This document shows, piece by piece, positions 62,959 through 64,000 of a stretch of DNA of 64,000 nucleotides. Position 1 is the stretch's first letter, and the number at the start of each line of letters is the position of its first letter. The notes below the pieces were generated by a model that was given only the letters and a program-made list of their open reading frames with translations, did no database searches and was not told where the DNA came from. The DNA comes from Janthinobacterium violaceinigrum (GTDB taxonomy: Bacteria > Pseudomonadota > Gammaproteobacteria > Burkholderiales > Burkholderiaceae_D), in contig NZ_WFLI01000010.1 in NCBI RefSeq assembly GCF_009208555.1, positions 62,001 through 126,000 on the forward strand. The letters run 5' to 3'. A program made the position numbers and the translations under genes.

Positions 62959-64000
62959 ATGCAACGCTGGAATGGCTGGGGGGACGAGAGCGTCACGTAC
63001 GCGCTGAGTGCGGAGGCGCTGGCATTCCTGGGCGAGCGCCTGGGGCTGGGCAGTCCCATTCACGACGCGACCTTTGACGACGCCTGCGCGCAGGTGCCCG
63101 CGTCGCGCCTGGCGCCGCATCCGCTGATCGATACCCGGCCTGCCACGCGCGTGCGCCATGCGCTCGGCCAAAGCCTGCCCGACTGGTTCAAGCTGCGCCA
63201 CGGCCGCATCGGCGCGGTGCCCGATGGCGTGGCCTTTCCCGACAGCGCGCTGCAGGTGCGCCAGCTGCTCGAGTATGCGCGCCACGCCTGCGTGGCCGTG
63301 ATACCGCACGGCGGCGGCACCAGTGTGGCCGGGCACCTGACGGTGGCGGCGGGGCCGCGTCCCGTGCTGTCGCTGAGCCTCCAGCGGCTGTCTGCGCTGG
63401 GCCACCTGGACCGCGAGGCGCAGCTGGCCACGTTCGGCGCGGGCGTCTACGGCCCCGACCTGGAAGCGCAGCTGCGCGCGCATGGCTATACGCTGGGCCA
63501 CTATCCGCAGTCGTTCGAATACTCCACCCTGGGCGGCTGGATCGCCACGCGCTCGTCGGGCCAGCAATCATTGCGCTATGGCCGCATCGAGCAGCTGTTC
63601 GCGGGCGGCGAGGTGGAAACGCCTTGCGGCACCTTGACCATCCCCACGTTTCCCGCTTCGGCGGCCGGCATCGATCTGCGCGAAATGGTGCTCGGCTCCG
63701 AAGGGCGGCTGGGCATCCTGACGCAGGCCACCGTGCGCGTCTCGCCGCTGCCGCCCCATGAAGCGTTCCACGCCGTGTTTTTCCCCGACTGGGGCCAGGC
63801 ACAGGCGGCCGTGCGGGCGCTGGCCCAGGCGCGCCTGCCCCTGTGCATGCTGCGCCTGTCGAACGCGCTGGAAACGCAGACCATGCTGACCCTGGCCGGC
63901 CACAAGAAGCTGGTGGGCCTGTTGGAGCGCTACCTGTCCCTGCGCGGTTGCGGCGACAGCAAATGCATGCTGATGGTGGGCGTCAGCGGGGAAGAAAAGC
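62959..64000 (+). CDS. FAD-linked oxidase, alkyl-DHAP-synthase-like (3' end cut)
   Basis: The first 347 codons of a gene that is open to the window end. The PCMH-type FAD-binding domain is clear: AVIPHGGGTSVAGHL near residue 116, FGAGVYGPDLEAQL, HYPQSFEYSTLGGWIATRSSGQQS (two pieces) and VLGSEGRLGILTQATV near residue 244. The order and the ST-LGGWIATRSSG segment resemble alkyldihydroxyacetonephosphate synthase and related flavoprotein oxidases. GGGGGAAA lies just before the ATG at 62959. It is divergent from the AraC gene. The missing C-terminal cap domain is needed to judge the substrate. Confidence 0.85.
   Translation, partial: MQRWNGWGDESVTYALSAEALAFLGERLGLGSPIHDATFDDACAQVPASRLAPHPLIDTRPATRVRHALGQSLPDWFKLRHGRIGAVPDGVAFPDSALQVRQLLEYARHACVAVIPHGGGTSVAGHLTVAAGPRPVLSLSLQRLSALGHLDREAQLATFGAGVYGPDLEAQLRAHGYTLGHYPQSFEYSTLGGWIATRSSGQQSLRYGRIEQLFAGGEVETPCGTLTIPTFPASAAGIDLREMVLGSEGRLGILTQATVRVSPLPPHEAFHAVFFPDWGQAQAAVRALAQARLPLCMLRLSNALETQTMLTLAGHKKLVGLLERYLSLRGCGDSKCMLMVGVSGEEK

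Overview
The window is GC-rich, densely coded DNA that looks like a betaproteobacterium of the Oxalobacteraceae (Janthinobacterium, Massilia or Duganella type). The pointers are a Burkholderiales-type trimeric porin, the gene families present and several families of short intergenic palindromes. This placement is inference from gene content; no rRNA or tRNA gene is present to confirm it.

Region 1 (1-1937) holds thiG and a porin. Region 2 (2068-25258) is a sulfonate (taurine) catabolic island. TauABC imports taurine. TauXY oxidatively deaminates it to sulfoacetaldehyde. Two almost identical Xsc enzymes cleave that to acetyl phosphate and sulfite, and Pta makes acetyl-CoA. Sulfite is exported by a TauE/SafE carrier or oxidised by SorAB. 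An APC amino-acid permease lies between tauC and sorA. An IclR regulator is co-directional with a CobS/CobT-like AAA+/VWA pair that has no CobN partner here. The two xsc promoters and the tauX promoter share one architecture: TTGAC(A/T), 17 bp, TAAATT, then a 17-bp CGGAAC-N5-(G/A)TACC(A/G) palindrome about 20 bp downstream. This reads as a three-promoter regulon.

Embedded in the island (5956-9824) is an RNA-repair locus: a leftward RtcB-family ligase, and divergent from it a translationally coupled pair made of an ATP-dependent RNA ligase and an HD-domain/polynucleotide-kinase fusion. An NmrA-type oxidoreductase follows.

Region 3 (25259-38063) is a two-partner secretion locus: an AT-rich 655-bp leader, a TpsB/FhaC transporter, a 3114-residue TpsA adhesin with about 20 YDG-type modules (six of them near-perfect 264-bp tandem repeats), and a sulfotransferase. 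Region 4 (38353-42302) has two lipoprotein chitinases (GH19 and GH18) that share the same N-terminal chitin-binding module and Pro-Thr linker.

Region 5 (42422-51709) is a polyol/sugar uptake locus: maltoporin, binding protein, two permeases, ATPase, mannitol-type dehydrogenase and two paralogous AraC regulators, with a cluster of GATACT half-sites in the divergent promoter region. Region 6 (51783-64000) is a set of mostly single genes: a phytase-esterase-like lipoprotein, an S9 peptidase, a GST divergent from an HxlR regulator, a periplasmic hypothetical, a PAS chemoreceptor, a DUF2071 protein, 3-hydroxybutyrate dehydrogenase, an AraC regulator and a FAD-linked oxidase cut by the window end.
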